NCBI GenBank assembly: GCA_937958345.1
Contig: CALGNW010000249.1
Span: 1 to 12,739 of the forward strand
Length of the DNA stretch: 12,739 bases
DNA from: an uncultured Neomegalonema sp.
Lineage (GTDB): Bacteria; Pseudomonadota; Alphaproteobacteria; Rhodobacterales; Rhodobacteraceae
Direction: 5' to 3'
Shown: positions 1 through 6,516 of the stretch, one piece after another
Layout: every line of letters starts with the position of its first letter
How positions within the stretch are numbered: position 1 is the first letter of the stretch
Translations under genes and position numbers: made by a program
Notes under the pieces: model-generated
The model's input: the letters and a program-made list of their open reading frames with translations, nothing else
Databases searched by the model: none
Told to the model about the DNA's origin: nothing

Positions 1-394
1 GCCGCTGATCGTTGCCGGAGCCGCGAGCCTCTCCGGCTTGCTGACCCAGCGCCCGCCGATGGAGGCGATTATCGTCGCGCAATTGTTCATCGGCGCAGGG
101 GTGGGCGTGAAATATGTCGGCGCGACCTTGCGCGAGCTGCGCGGGACGATTGTTGCCTCGCTGGGGTTCTGTGTGGTGCTGGGCGTGATTGCCTATGTGT
201 TCGAGAGTTTGGTGGTGCTCGCGGGTCTGGCCCCGCCGCTCGAAGCGTTCTTGTCCTTTGCCCCCGGCGGTCAGGCCGAGATGGCTTTGCTGGCGCTGGT
301 GGCTGGGGCGGATGTCGCCTTTGTCGTGGCGCATCATCTGGTCCGGATTGTCACCGTGATCCTCGGCGCGCCGCTGGTCGCGCGTAAGCTGTGA
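1..394 (+). CDS. AbrB-family membrane protein, C-terminal part (5' end outside window)
   Basis: This is the C-terminal ~130 residues of an integral membrane protein; the frame is open from base 2 and ends at TGA 392-394. The segment FAPGGQAEMALLAL followed by ADVAFVVAHHLVRI is the recognisable signature of the AbrB duplication family (COG3180, often mislabelled 'ammonia monooxygenase'). These are inner-membrane proteins with two repeats of several TM helices; one characterised-by-name member is E. coli AbrB, linked to regulation of aidB. Hydrophobic stretches at roughly bases 60-130, 150-230 and 275-390 fit two or three helices of the last repeat. The substrate is unknown. The gene stops 7 bases before the convergent dioxygenase stop, with no room for a separate terminator. 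A TTG at base 38 is not the real start, because the frame continues upstream with matching hydrophobic sequence. Confidence 0.85.
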   Translation, partial: PLIVAGAASLSGLLTQRPPMEAIIVAQLFIGAGVGVKYVGATLRELRGTIVASLGFCVVLGVIAYVFESLVVLAGLAPPLEAFLSFAPGGQAEMALLALVAGADVAFVVAHHLVRIVTVILGAPLVARKL

Positions 395-401
395 TGCGCG
401 G

Positions 402-1190
402 TCAGCTCAGGTAGGGAAACCAGTCTTCGCGCAGCCTGTCGCCGTCCTTCATGTCATGGCCGGGAAAGGGCGGCGAGGTGCGGCCAGGCCGGGTGATGTA
501 GCGCGCATCGTCGCCTACAAGCCGCAGCGAAAAGGCCCGTCGCCGCGCGCCGCCGGGATTGGCCCGCGCCCCGTGCAAGGTCTTATAGTGAAAGGCCACC
601 GCATCGCCGGGCTGCATCGGCCATTCGAGAACCTCGTATTTCTGCGGCTCCGCATCGGGGTCGGGAACCGCGATATAGGCGCTTTCGTCGGGATAGAAGC
701 TGTCTTCGTTCAGCCACTTGGTCGGCAGCACAGGTTTCGGCCAGCGATGCGATCCCGCGATCAGCCGCAGCGAGGCATCCGTCACAGGATCGAGCGGAAC
801 CCAAAAGCTGACGGTTTGCTCGCCATCGACGAAATAATAGGGCGCATCCTGATGCCAGGGCGTGGGCTTGGATGTGCCCGGCTCTTTGACCAGAACATGA
901 TCGTGAAAGACCTGCACCCTTTCGGACTGCATCAGAGCCGCCGCAGCCTTCGCCGCGCCCGATTCGCGGATCACCTCGCCGAATTCGGGAATGCGGGACC
1001 AGTTGCAGTAATCGTCAAAGAACCGCCCGCTCTCGCCGTCTCTGAGGTTTTCGGCGGCGTAGGGGCCGGGGTCCTGCATGTTCCGCGCAATGCCTGCACG
1101 AAGGGGCGCCACCCATTCGGCAAAAAGCCCCGGCAGCATCACCGCGCCATCGCGGGAATAGGCATCGATCTGATCTTGGGTGACGGTCAT
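402..1190 (-). CDS. Phytanoyl-CoA dioxygenase (PhyH) family Fe(II)/2-oxoglutarate oxygenase
   Basis: This 262-residue protein has the usual length and layout of bacterial PhyH-family oxygenases, cytosolic enzymes that hydroxylate an unactivated carbon using Fe(II), O2 and 2-oxoglutarate. The metal-binding HxD is visible as H113-Q-D115 in the segment TPWHQDAPYY. The distal histidine is H206 in KTLHGARAN, and R217 or R218 about 11 residues later is a candidate for binding the 2-oxoglutarate carboxylate. The double-stranded beta-helix core spans about residues 92-225. The ATG at 1190 is preceded by GGAA on the coding strand (1200-1197), 6 bases away, which supports this start. The gene is transcribed alone, convergent with the AbrB gene and divergent from the DUF533 gene. 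The substrate cannot be inferred: family members act on fatty acyl-CoAs, ectoine, quorum signals and other small molecules. Confidence 0.88.
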   Translation of the reverse strand: MTVTQDQIDAYSRDGAVMLPGLFAEWVAPLRAGIARNMQDPGPYAAENLRDGESGRFFDDYCNWSRIPEFGEVIRESGAAKAAAALMQSERVQVFHDHVLVKEPGTSKPTPWHQDAPYYFVDGEQTVSFWVPLDPVTDASLRLIAGSHRWPKPVLPTKWLNEDSFYPDESAYIAVPDPDAEPQKYEVLEWPMQPGDAVAFHYKTLHGARANPGGARRRAFSLRLVGDDARYITRPGRTSPPFPGHDMKDGDRLREDWFPYLS

Positions 1191-1355
1191 GTCGGTTTCC
1201 GCTTGTTACGTTGTGCCGATCTTAGAAGGACGTGCGCATTTTACGACCCTGATATTTGCGCGCCGCAGTCTGGCCGTGCAGTGAAACGAATCAATCGGGC
1301 GAAATCGGCCAAATCACGCTTTTCTCCATCGGGCTTGCGTTCGGGGGCTGTCGTA

Positions 1356-1395
1356 TCCACGTAAAGGCAGGGCGTTGAAACATAGCCTGCGTGGA
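1356..1395 (+). promoter_or_regulatory. Bulged hairpin in the leader of the DUF533 gene
   Basis: The right arm CCTGCGTGGA (1386-1395) pairs without interruption to two left blocks, GCAGG (1367-1371) and TCCAC (1356-1360), which are separated by a 6-base bulge. This gives ten base pairs around a 14-base loop. It lies 76 bases before the ATG at 1472, in the 281-base divergent intergenic region between the PhyH and DUF533 genes. No T-run follows, so it is not an ordinary terminator. It could be a 5'-UTR element or a chance fold in GC-rich DNA. I see no clear sigma-70 boxes elsewhere in this intergenic region. Confidence 0.3.
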
Positions 1396-1471
1396 CATGC
1401 GTTCCTTTTGGGGGCATGGTCGCGGCGATTTGCTCTTGCCACCGTGGTGAGAGTGCGAAGGAGGACTTTCT

Positions 1472-2359
1472 ATGAGCTGGATGGGTACACTTGCCAAGGT
1501 TGGTATGGGCGTCATGGTCGCCAAAGGTGTCGGTCGAATGGTGCAGGGCGGCGGACGGGGCGGTGCAGGAGCCGGCGGTCTCGGCGGGATGCTCGGCGGC
1601 ATGATGGGCGGCCAGCAGGGCGGTCAGGCCGGTGGCGGCCTCGGCGGAATGCTGGGCGGCATGATGGGCGGCCAGCAAGGCGGCGGCGGTCTCGGCGGTA
1701 TGTTGGGCGGCGCGATGGGCGGCGGTCAGCAACAACAGCGCGGCGGCGGCATCGGTGATGTTCTTGGCGGCCTGATGGGCGGCGGCGCGGCAGCAGGCGG
1801 CCTTGGCAGTATACTTGCCGGACGCGGCGGCGCAGGTGCGCAGCAGAGCGGCGGTTTGGGCGGATTGCTCGACAGCCTCGGTGGCGGCGGCGCGGCACAA
1901 GGCGGCGCAGGTGCGCCTCCGGCTCCGCAGCAGGGCGGTTTCGGCGGTGCGCTGAACTCGGCGTTCGAGAACTTCGGAGAGCCTGAACAGGCGCCGACTT
2001 CCGCGCAGGAAGACGCCGCAAAAGTTATGCTGCGTGCCATGCTGAGTGCCGCAAAGTCGGACGGCCAGATCGACGACGGCGAGAAAGAAAAAATTCTCGG
2101 CCACCTCGGAGATATTTCTCAGGAAGAAATGCAGTTTGTGCGCGACGAGTTGTCGGCACCGCTGGATGTTGATGCGCTGGTAAATGATATCCCGAAAGGG
2201 ATGGAGCAGCAGGCGTATCTGATGTCGGTTATGGCAATCGATCTCGATTCTGCTGAAGAGGCCCGTTATCTTGACGGACTCGCAAAGTCGCTCGGTATTG
2301 AGCCTCAGATGTGTAACGCGATTCACGAAAAATTGGGCGCGCCCAAGCTTTATACCTGA
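1472..2359 (+). CDS. Gly/Met-rich DUF533 (TerB-like, YebE-type) protein
   Basis: This 295-residue protein has two parts. Residues 1-170 are dominated by Gly, Met, Gln and Ala, with near-repeated blocks of the form GGLGGMLGGMMGGQQGG; successive copies begin at bases 1574, 1634, 1685 and 1745. Residues about 178-292 form a helical, acidic domain (starting EDAAKVMLRAMLSAAKSDG) that matches DUF533, a TerB-like fold also found in E. coli YebE. The TerB-type D-G-x-I/D-x-x-E pattern is visible as D197-G-Q-I-D-D-G-E204. The start is well supported: a perfect AAGGAGG (1458-1464) lies 7 bases before the ATG. A strong terminator follows the stop, so this is probably a single-gene unit. The function of the family is unknown; inner-membrane or envelope-stress roles have been suggested for relatives. 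The N-terminal segment has weakly hydrophobic Gly zipper character and could associate with membrane. Confidence 0.88.
   Translation: MSWMGTLAKVGMGVMVAKGVGRMVQGGGRGGAGAGGLGGMLGGMMGGQQGGQAGGGLGGMLGGMMGGQQGGGGLGGMLGGAMGGGQQQQRGGGIGDVLGGLMGGGAAAGGLGSILAGRGGAGAQQSGGLGGLLDSLGGGGAAQGGAGAPPAPQQGGFGGALNSAFENFGEPEQAPTSAQEDAAKVMLRAMLSAAKSDGQIDDGEKEKILGHLGDISQEEMQFVRDELSAPLDVDALVNDIPKGMEQQAYLMSVMAIDLDSAEEARYLDGLAKSLGIEPQMCNAIHEKLGAPKLYT
1574..1765 (+). repeat. In-frame tandem repeats coding Gly/Met-rich blocks
   Basis: Copies of a GGCGGYCTCGGCGG-like block start at 1574, 1634 and 1685, and a diverged one at 1745. The offsets are 60, 51 and 60 bases, all multiples of three. The first two copies (1574-1633 and 1634-1693) are nearly identical through the segment encoding MLGGMMGGQQGG, with a few silent changes. 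The repeats lie within the DUF533 gene and preserve the reading frame, as expected for a repeat that can gain or lose units without breaking the protein. Confidence 0.75.
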
Positions 2360-2372
2360 TACTCTGTGATAA

Positions 2373-2406
2373 AAGAGGGGCCGGTTTTCCGGCCTCTCTT
2401 GTTTTT
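2373..2406 (+). terminator. Rho-independent terminator after the DUF533 gene
   Basis: The stem AAGAGGGGCCGG (2373-2384) pairs with CCGGCCTCTCTT (2389-2400) around a TTTT loop. It has twelve positions with one mismatch and a GC-rich core. It is followed by GTTTTT (2401-2406). It begins 14 bases after the TGA of the DUF533 gene, so it almost certainly ends that transcript and separates it from the downstream oxygenase gene. Confidence 0.9.
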
Positions 2407-2426
2407 GCGGATAGGACGTGCCGACG

Positions 2427-3104
2427 ATGCCATTGATGCCCCAGAAAACCTCTTCGAAGGCCGAAATCGGGCCGGGCAAACCGAACGTCCAGATCCGTCA
2501 GCTTTTTCCCACCCCGATTGCTATCCTGCCCGTGCCGGATGCCGCAAAGATCAATGATGCTTTAGAATCGGCGATTTTCGAGCGGGAAAAGGCGGTTCCG
2601 AGTGTGCACCACTCCAACTGGGGCGGTTGGCAGTCTCCGACAGATTTTCCTGACTGGTGCGGCGATGCCGGCAAGACCGTGATGCAAATTGCGCGGCAGA
2701 TGGCAACCAACCTGACCTGTGACCGCATGGGCAAGCCCGTACCGATTAACTGGCGTCTGAATGCCTGGGCAAATGTCAACCGGTTGGGGCAGGGCAACGA
2801 ATTCCACACTCATCCCGGCGCGTTCTGGTCTGCGACCTATTATGTCCGCGACGGCGGTGCAGGAGCGGACCCTTCCCTCGGCGGCGAGTTTGAAATTCAG
2901 GACCCGCGCGGGGTCGGCCCGGCGATGCTGGCCCCCGATCTGGCAATCCGCACCCCCGGCGGCCAATCCATCGGAGCCAGTGAAATCGTAAGGCCCGTCG
3001 CCGGAAATCTGGTGATGTTCCCATCCTGGCTAAGCCATGGAGTGCGGCCCTATTCGGGCAAAGACGTGCGGATTTCTATTGCACTGAATCTGACGCCGGG
3101 CTGA
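2427..3104 (+). CDS. Putative 2OG-Fe(II) oxygenase, TIGR02466 type
   Basis: The 225-residue product matches the TIGR02466 family of putative 2-oxoglutarate/Fe(II) oxygenases. Visible family features are the WANVNRLGQGNEFHTHPG block, YYV, the EFEIQDPRG block and the C-terminal FPSWLSHGVRPY...RISIALN. From the ATG at 2427, likely iron ligands are H127 or H129 (HTHP) and H204 (WLSHGV), and R215 in VRISIALN is a candidate for 2-oxoglutarate binding. I prefer ATG 2427 because AGGA (2413-2416) lies 10 bases upstream; a GTG at 2418 is only 1 base from that site, and an ATG at 2436 is also possible. The gene starts 20 bases past the upstream terminator, so its promoter must overlap or read through that terminator region. 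The substrate is unknown; it is unrelated in detail to the PhyH-type enzyme at the left of the window. Confidence 0.82.
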   Translation: MPLMPQKTSSKAEIGPGKPNVQIRQLFPTPIAILPVPDAAKINDALESAIFEREKAVPSVHHSNWGGWQSPTDFPDWCGDAGKTVMQIARQMATNLTCDRMGKPVPINWRLNAWANVNRLGQGNEFHTHPGAFWSATYYVRDGGAGADPSLGGEFEIQDPRGVGPAMLAPDLAIRTPGGQSIGASEIVRPVAGNLVMFPSWLSHGVRPYSGKDVRISIALNLTPG

Positions 3105-3108
3105 CCAC

Positions 3109-3131
3109 GCGGACTTTTCTGCCGCAATTTT
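3109..3131 (+). terminator. Possible weak terminator after the TIGR02466 oxygenase gene
   Basis: GCGG (3109-3112) can pair with CCGC (3122-3125), followed shortly by TTTT (3128-3131). It starts 5 bases after the stop codon. The stem is only four pairs, so this is a weak call based mainly on position. Confidence 0.25.
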
Positions 3132-3166
3132 AACGTCATCGCGCGCCAGTTTAATGTGTTGTTCAC

Positions 3167-3172
3167 CATAAT
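3167..3172 (+). promoter_or_regulatory. Possible -10 box (CATAAT) for the protease gene
   Basis: CATAAT matches the sigma-70 -10 consensus at five of six positions and lies 39 bases before the ATG at 3212, in a short AT-richer patch of a GC-rich genome. No good -35 hexamer is seen 16-18 bases upstream, so the call is tentative. A small perfect hairpin, AGATC-AGAAA-GATCT (3194-3208), sits directly before the start codon where a Shine-Dalgarno would be expected. The only SD-like sequence there is AAAGA within that hairpin. Confidence 0.3.
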
Positions 3173-3211
3173 CGCGCTGCATCGCGCGGAGTCAGATCAG
3201 AAAGATCTTTT

Positions 3212-3883
3212 ATGAACCGCATCGTTTCCGCCGTTCTTCTCGCGGCCACAGCCGCCGCGTGCGCGCCCAGTGTTTCGTCGCGTGCCGAGCGGGTTTTCTA
3301 TCGCGGCGGCGGCGAGGCCGCGTGGGGAACTGTGTGCAAGCTGAACCGGCGCGGCTTTATCGGGCTTGGCGAGCGCGGCTATGTCTCGGTCGCGCATGTG
3401 ACTGATAACGGAACGCCGCTGGTCGGTCCCAAGGACGAAGTGACGATCTCGGATCAGGCATCCGATTGGGCGTTTCTGGGGATTGATGCGGCGAAGCTCG
3501 ATCCCGACGACTATCCGGCAATGACCAAGGGGATGGAAGTCGAAATCCACGGCTTTCCCGCCCGCGATCGTGACGGCGAAGTGATTCCCGGCGTTGTTTA
3601 TGGCGATGACCCCGAGCCGCCGTTCTGGTGGGTCGAACTGCGCGATTCCGATGACGGAATTGCCGCGGAAGGCGTGATTGGTGGCATTTCAGGGTCCTGC
3701 GTTTTCGACGATGATGACGACCTGATTGCCGTCGTCCATGCCAATGGGTTTTCGGAAATCGAAGGGACGACAAATACATGGGCCAAGGTCGTGCCGGTCC
3801 GTGAGGCGATTTTGCAGGCACAGGGCCGGTTGCCGCCGCGCCGTCCGACCCTGCTCGGGATACCGATGCCGCGTCTGTTTTGA
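3212..3883 (+). CDS. Compact trypsin-like serine protease, putative lipoprotein
   Basis: This 223-residue protein starts with a short export signal (MNRIVSAVLLAATAAAC), with Cys17 after three alanines. It may be a lipoprotein with a non-canonical lipobox or a Sec substrate cut at AxA. The rest has the spaced signature of chymotrypsin-fold proteases: SVAHV with His62 (compare TAAHC), SDWAFL with Asp85 (compare D-[IW]-A-L-L) and GGISGSCVF with Ser160 (compare GxSGGP). This is an apparently complete catalytic triad in a small barrel; His-Asp spacing is only 23 residues. A run of five acidic residues (166-170) follows the catalytic loop, and FSEIEGTTNTWAKVVPVREAI resembles the last strand and helix of V8/HtrA-type domains. 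No PDZ domain is present. It lies 73 bases upstream of the potassium-channel gene on the same strand. Expected location is the periplasm or membrane face; the substrate is unknown. An inactive homologue remains possible. Confidence 0.7.
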   Translation: MNRIVSAVLLAATAAACAPSVSSRAERVFYRGGGEAAWGTVCKLNRRGFIGLGERGYVSVAHVTDNGTPLVGPKDEVTISDQASDWAFLGIDAAKLDPDDYPAMTKGMEVEIHGFPARDRDGEVIPGVVYGDDPEPPFWWVELRDSDDGIAAEGVIGGISGSCVFDDDDDLIAVVHANGFSEIEGTTNTWAKVVPVREAILQAQGRLPPRRPTLLGIPMPRLF

Positions 3884-3907
3884 GGCGGTGTGAATGGTCG
3901 CTTGCTC

Positions 3908-3941
3908 TCGGTCGGGGCGCTGTTAGAACCGGCCCGACCGA
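3908..3941 (+). promoter_or_regulatory. Nine-base-pair hairpin before the potassium-channel gene
   Basis: TCGGTCGGG (3908-3916) pairs perfectly with CCCGACCGA (3933-3941) around a 16-base loop. It sits in the 73-base gap between the protease and channel genes and ends 6 bases before the GGAG ribosome-binding site (3948-3951). There is no T-run, so it is not a standard terminator. It could attenuate read-through, stabilise an mRNA end or affect translation of the channel, or it could be an operator. Confidence 0.45.
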
Positions 3942-3956
3942 CGAAGCGGAGCGCCT

Positions 3957-5024
3957 GTGAGCCTGACAATTATTCCGACATCGCCCTTTGGCCGGTTTCT
4001 GCGCAAAATCCAACGCGGTGTTGCGGAGGTAACATGGACCATTCTGGCGCTGAGCGCAGTGATCCATGTCGGCACGTCATGGCTGTCGCTGATTATCTTT
4101 GGCGAAGGAGAGATCACCAGTCCGGCGATTTTTCCGTATTACTATCTGACGACGGCAACAACGGTCGGCTATGGCGATTTCTCGCCCGCGACAACGGGCG
4201 CGCGCTATATCGCGGGTTTCTGGATCATGCCCGGCGCGGTGCTGTTGTTTACCGCCGTTATCGGCAAGCTGATCCAAGCATTTACGGAAAGATGGACAAG
4301 AGCCATGAGGGGACGTGAGGACTATGCCGATATGCGGGGTCATGTGGTCGTGTTCGGATGGCGCGGAGACCGTTCGCGTCGGCTGATCGAGTTGCTGCTG
4401 GCCGAGGAGTCCGCCGCCGCGCATGGCCTGGTGCTGGTCACGCGGGGGTTGGCGGAAAATCCGATGCCCGAGGCGATCCAGTTCGTGCGGGTCGAGGCGC
4501 TGTCAGGGGCCGAGGCGTCGCGCCGTTCGGCGGTTGAACAGGCGGATGTCGCGCTGATCTTCGGCGAGGATGATGACGAGACGCTGGCCGCAGCCCTCGC
4601 AATCGGCGCATTGCCGCGCGTGCCGCGCATCGTGGCCTATTTCCAGACAACCGGACCGGCGGATTTATTACGCTCGTATTGCCCGACCGCAGAAGCACAG
4701 GAATCGCTGTCCATCGAGTTGATGGCACGCTCGGCCTATGATCCCGGGGCATCGCGTCTGCAGCGGATTATGCTGTCGAGCCTCGATGGTCCGACACAGT
4801 ATAGCTTTACGGTTCCAACCGGCGCCCTGCCGACGGATTGCGCGCAGGCGCTGACCAAGCTGAAGGCGAAGTGCGATGCGACGTTGATCGGTGTGCAGCA
4901 TGAGGGAAGTGAGGCGTTGATGATGAATCCTGCCAGCGCGTGTCCCATCAGACCGGGAGACCGGATTTTCTATATCGCGGATCACCGCCTGACACCGGAT
5001 GATGTCGCGGGGGTGCTGACATAA
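3957..5024 (+). CDS. Two-TM potassium channel with RCK-like cytoplasmic domain
   Basis: The 355-residue protein has the layout of a bacterial 2TM potassium channel. There is a first membrane helix at about 22-48, a pore helix at 58-68, the selectivity filter T69-V-G-Y-G73 followed by D74, and a second helix at 82-107. Residues 128-260 form a Rossmann-like RCK/TrkA-N domain (HVVVFGW, then ADVALIFGEDDDETLAAALA), and 280-345 resemble an RCK-C lobe ending in RPGDRIFYIA. Such channels form tetramers in the inner membrane and pass K+ under control of a cytoplasmic ligand. The usual GxGxxG loop is altered: only G134 of G-W-R-G-D-R is in place, with R136 and R139 at the other positions. Translation starts at GTG 3957, with GGAG (3948-3951) 5 bases upstream. 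The gene may be co-transcribed with the upstream protease gene. Specific ligand and regulation are unknown. Confidence 0.85.
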   Translation: MSLTIIPTSPFGRFLRKIQRGVAEVTWTILALSAVIHVGTSWLSLIIFGEGEITSPAIFPYYYLTTATTVGYGDFSPATTGARYIAGFWIMPGAVLLFTAVIGKLIQAFTERWTRAMRGREDYADMRGHVVVFGWRGDRSRRLIELLLAEESAAAHGLVLVTRGLAENPMPEAIQFVRVEALSGAEASRRSAVEQADVALIFGEDDDETLAAALAIGALPRVPRIVAYFQTTGPADLLRSYCPTAEAQESLSIELMARSAYDPGASRLQRIMLSSLDGPTQYSFTVPTGALPTDCAQALTKLKAKCDATLIGVQHEGSEALMMNPASACPIRPGDRIFYIADHRLTPDDVAGVLT

Positions 5025-5059
5025 GGCGGGCGCAGGGTATCACAGGTTCGTGATCGGAG

Positions 5060-5084
5060 TGAACTTCCGGTTACGGCATCCGTC
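5060..5084 (+). promoter_or_regulatory. ECF-type promoter upstream of the sigma factor gene
   Basis: TGAAC (5060-5064) is followed after exactly 16 bases by CGTC (5081-5084). This closely resembles the GGAAC-N16/17-CGTT/CGTC pattern used by many ECF sigma factors. It lies 33 bases before the start codon of the sigma gene, which is where an autoregulated ECF promoter would be expected. A small inverted repeat, ATCAC (5039-5043)/GTGAT (5050-5054), lies just upstream of the -35 element. The match is by eye and untested. Confidence 0.5.
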
Positions 5085-5116
5085 TCCTTTTCAACACCGG
5101 AGATGAAAACAAGTTT

Positions 5117-5686
5117 ATGCCCCGACCCGCGCCCGCATCCGCCGAAACGCTCGAGTCCGTCTTTCGGGGCGAGATTGACGGACTGTACCGCACGGCGCTG
5201 CGGATTCTGGGGACGCGCGAAGAGGCGGAGGACGCCGTTCAGGACGCCTATATCCGCGTCGTTCATCCCCGCACCCCGCAGGAAATGCCCCACCATCCGC
5301 GCGGCTGGATATTCCGGGTGCTTCGCAACCTGTGCATTGACCGCTTGCGCACGCGCAGCTCGCGTTTGCGGGTGGTGAGTGAGGGTGTCGATATTGAGAC
5401 CATCGCCCAGCATCAATCCGATCCGAGGACTCCTGAAAGCGATTTGCTGAATGCGGATGCGCTGGACCGTGTTGCCCGCGCGATGGACGCGATGCCTCAG
5501 GAGCTGTCCGAGGCGTTGTCTCTCGTGGTGATCGAGGGGCTGAGTTATCGCGAAACCGCCGGCATTCTCGGCATCCCCGTCGGGACCGTCCGGTCGCGTC
5601 TGAGCCGCGCCCGCGAGTCCTTGCGGACGATGGTTGAAGCTGTTGATCTGCCGCGCCTGTCCTCTGTTCCGAAGGTTCAGCCATGA
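5117..5686 (+). CDS. ECF (sigma-70 family, group 4) RNA polymerase sigma factor
   Basis: This 189-residue protein has both ECF sigma domains. Region 2 is at about residues 12-80, with the DAVQDAYIRV helix and GWIFRVLRNLCIDRLR. Region 4 is at about 120-172, with MPQELSEALSL, then GLSYRETAGILGIPVGTV and RSRLSRARESL, the -35-recognising helix-turn-helix. It directs RNA polymerase to a small regulon and is normally held inactive by the anti-sigma factor encoded next to it. The TGA overlaps the ATG of that gene (ATGA), so the two are translationally coupled. The ATG at 5117 has only a distant GGAG (5099-5102, 14 bases), implying modest translation; no better in-frame start is seen. The subfamily cannot be assigned by eye. 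Confidence 0.93.
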   Translation: MPRPAPASAETLESVFRGEIDGLYRTALRILGTREEAEDAVQDAYIRVVHPRTPQEMPHHPRGWIFRVLRNLCIDRLRTRSSRLRVVSEGVDIETIAQHQSDPRTPESDLLNADALDRVARAMDAMPQELSEALSLVVIEGLSYRETAGILGIPVGTVRSRLSRARESLRTMVEAVDLPRLSSVPKVQP

Positions 5687-6465
5687 CTGATTGCCCACAC
5701 CTATCCGATACCGAACTGTGGCTGGATGGCGAAGGCGGCGCACGGGCCGCGCAGATCGCACAGCATGTTGCGGCCTGCCCTGCCTGCCGCGCCCATGCCG
5801 ACACGATCCGCCGTCTTGATTTCGCCGCCCGCGAGGCCGCCGTGCGGATCAAGGCTCCCGCAGGATTGCAAAGCCGTCTTGATGATATAGATGCCGCGCG
5901 GCCTGCGCCGCAGGCGGATGGTGTTTCGAGACGCCGCGTCTTTGCCGGATTTGCAGCCGCGGCATCGGTTGCGGCCATCGGGTCTGTCGCGGCGCTGCGC
6001 CAACGCGATAGCGGTGATTTGTCGGTGGCTGTCTTCGGCGATTTTGCGACTCACCTGGCCGCCGATCGAAACCTTGATCTGACGGAAACCAACCCGCAGG
6101 CGGTGGTTGACTGGTTCTCGCCCAAGGTTCCGTTTGATCTGCCGCGTCTGGCGTCGCTGTCCGAGGTTGATCTTGTGGGTGGCCGTTTGTGCTGGTTACT
6201 CGACCGCCGGATCGCGGCGTTCAACTTTAACCGGGGCAGCGAGGCGCTGGGCCTTTACGTCGCCGATTCGGACGGCCTGACCTGTCAGCACGCAGCGTTG
6301 CCGCAGGCGGACGAGCCGCCGATGCTGTTGTCGGATGGCGGGCTGAACGGCGCGTTCTGGCAGGAAGGCGCGATTGCGCATGCGCTTGTCGGGCAACCGG
6401 CCCCGGACGTTATCGCGCATCTCGCGAACCTGCTGGACACTTACGACACGTCGAAGCCGGGCTGA
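5683..6465 (+). CDS. Zinc-finger, membrane-anchored anti-sigma factor
   Basis: The 260-residue protein begins with a cytoplasmic ZAS-type zinc-binding domain: H28-V-A-A-C32-P-A-C35 matches the HxxxCxxC motif of group 4 anti-sigma factors. One hydrophobic segment at about 86-105 (VFAGFAAAASVAAIGSVAAL) is the single membrane span. Residues 112-252 form an extracytoplasmic domain with the pattern often seen in such proteins (VVDWFSPKVPFDLPRLA, DLVGGRLCWLLDRRIAAFNF, then a final WQEGAIAHALVG). It likely sequesters the sigma factor until an envelope signal releases it. The start ATG overlaps the sigma stop by 4 bases (5683-5686), the classic arrangement. Cys170 and Cys201 in the outer domain could form a disulphide and may be a sensing feature, but this is a guess. 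Confidence 0.9.
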   Translation: MTDCPHLSDTELWLDGEGGARAAQIAQHVAACPACRAHADTIRRLDFAAREAAVRIKAPAGLQSRLDDIDAARPAPQADGVSRRRVFAGFAAAASVAAIGSVAALRQRDSGDLSVAVFGDFATHLAADRNLDLTETNPQAVVDWFSPKVPFDLPRLASLSEVDLVGGRLCWLLDRRIAAFNFNRGSEALGLYVADSDGLTCQHAALPQADEPPMLLSDGGLNGAFWQEGAIAHALVGQPAPDVIAHLANLLDTYDTSKPG

Positions 6466-6516
6466 GACCTGTGAGAGCTTTGATCTGATTTCCGAGACCC
6501 CAGAGAGGATAATCGC

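Noticed and set aside
456..1364. 302-codon open frame on the plus strand opposite the PhyH gene
   Set aside because: It lies antisense to a gene with clear dioxygenase motifs, has no recognisable domain and an Arg/Gly/Pro-rich composition typical of GC-rich shadow frames.
1241..2479. 412-codon open frame on the minus strand opposite the DUF533 gene
   Set aside because: Its Ala/His/Thr-rich repetitive sequence simply mirrors the Gly-rich tandem repeats of the real gene; no ribosome-binding site or family match is seen.
3137..3154. TTAA-like boxes suggesting a CtrA site (around TTTTAACG and TTTAATG)
   Set aside because: The two TTAA elements are about 16 bases apart rather than the 7 of the CtrA consensus TTAA-N7-TTAAC.
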